A stretch of DNA of 32,051 bases from Deltaproteobacteria bacterium. GTDB lineage: Bacteria; Myxococcota_A; Polyangia; Polyangiales; JADJMO01. The notes below the pieces were generated by a model. It was not told the origin of the DNA. It was given only the letters and a program-made list of their open reading frames with translations, and did no database searches. Every line of letters begins with the position of its first letter. The first letter of the stretch is position 1. Positions 31,927-32,051 of the stretch are shown piece after piece. The stretch covers positions 1 to 32,051 of the forward strand of contig JANYDK010000030.1 in NCBI GenBank assembly GCA_025363655.1, written 5' to 3'. The translations under genes were made by a program, and so were the position numbers.

Positions 31927-31993
31927 GCTTCGGCAACCGAGCGGAGCGAGATTGACCGAAGCGGCCAAAGTTGCGCAGCAATCTTTGGCGAAA
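31927..31993 (+). repeat. 67-bp two-hairpin repeat, copy 2
   Basis: Matches the reverse complement of 12755-12821 with one mismatch, located in the loop of the second hairpin. Hairpin arms are 31927-31933 with 31956-31962, and 31964-31970 with 31983-31989. It starts 87 bp upstream of the surface-protein gene start. Confidence 0.9.
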
Positions 31994-31999
31994 TGGAAT

Positions 32000-32051
32000 G
32001 CTTCGACAACCGAGCGGAGCGAGATTGACCGAAGCGGCCAAAGTTGCGCAG
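32000..32051 (+). repeat. 67-bp repeat, copy 3 (cut by window end)
   Basis: The first 52 bp of the element recur 73 bp after the start of copy 2, with one change (CTTCGAC for CTTCGGC) in the first hairpin arm. The sequence runs off the window, so the tandem array may continue. Confidence 0.85.

Noticed and set aside
1-32051. tRNA, rRNA, integrase, transposase, toxin-antitoxin or prophage genes
   Set aside because: None seen on either strand; apart from the small repeats there is no sign of a mobile island.

Overview
The window is about 32 kb of chromosomal DNA, roughly two thirds G+C by eye, gene-dense, with no tRNA, rRNA, integrase or transposase that I can see. It most likely comes from a myxobacterium (Myxococcota). 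The main pointers are a secreted protein with Cys-rich repeats and a MYXO-CTERM-like C-terminal sorting tail (28789-31839), two membrane-anchored Hanks-type Ser/Thr kinases, a protein resembling a Myxococcales-restricted family (19700-20272), and many lipoproteins. The order is probably nearer Polyangiales than Myxococcales, but that is inference.

Layout. 1-3750 is the end of a caa3-type (heme-copper, A2 subtype) cytochrome oxidase operon: coxB (5' end cut off by the window), coxA, coxC and a subunit IV, closed by a clear intrinsic terminator. 3814-5708 is a coupled RegB/RegA-like redox two-component pair that plausibly senses the quinone pool feeding that oxidase. 5723-9703 (minus) is a second, OmpR/PhoB-type two-component system followed by a thioredoxin-fold lipoprotein. 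9805-11844 is arginine decarboxylase speA. 11991-13736 holds a lipoprotein, a SET-domain protein and a GreA/GreB-like protein. 13746-21289 mixes two Ser/Thr kinases, a CBS-domain protein, membrane proteins, a DUF2378-like protein and a rhomboid protease. 21418-24164 holds a two-domain FKBP lipoprotein, an AlkA-like glycosylase and an unknown protein. 24161-28643 holds an alpha/beta hydrolase, an AraC regulator, a small membrane protein, a class III alcohol (formaldehyde) dehydrogenase coupled to a VOC protein, and a YCII/DGPF-like small protein. 28789-31839 is the MYXO-CTERM surface protein. The window ends in a repeat. No stretch longer than about 300 bases lacks a gene.

The most interesting signals are not genes. 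(1) A short word, TGTCAYG (long form CGAACATGACAC), occurs about 48 times from 12.9 to 31.1 kb but only about twice in the first 12.9 kb; it is equally frequent on both strands and is read in different reading frames, so it appears to be maintained as DNA. (2) A 67-bp, two-hairpin intergenic repeat occurs once at 12755-12821 and in tandem at the right edge. (3) Nine genes carry a TAnnnT hexamer only 6-9 nt before their ATG, the hallmark of leaderless transcripts. (4) A 14-nt word containing TGACGTCA sits at the start of two genes, and a perfect 11-bp inverted repeat brackets the probable -10 of a response-regulator gene. All counts were made by eye.
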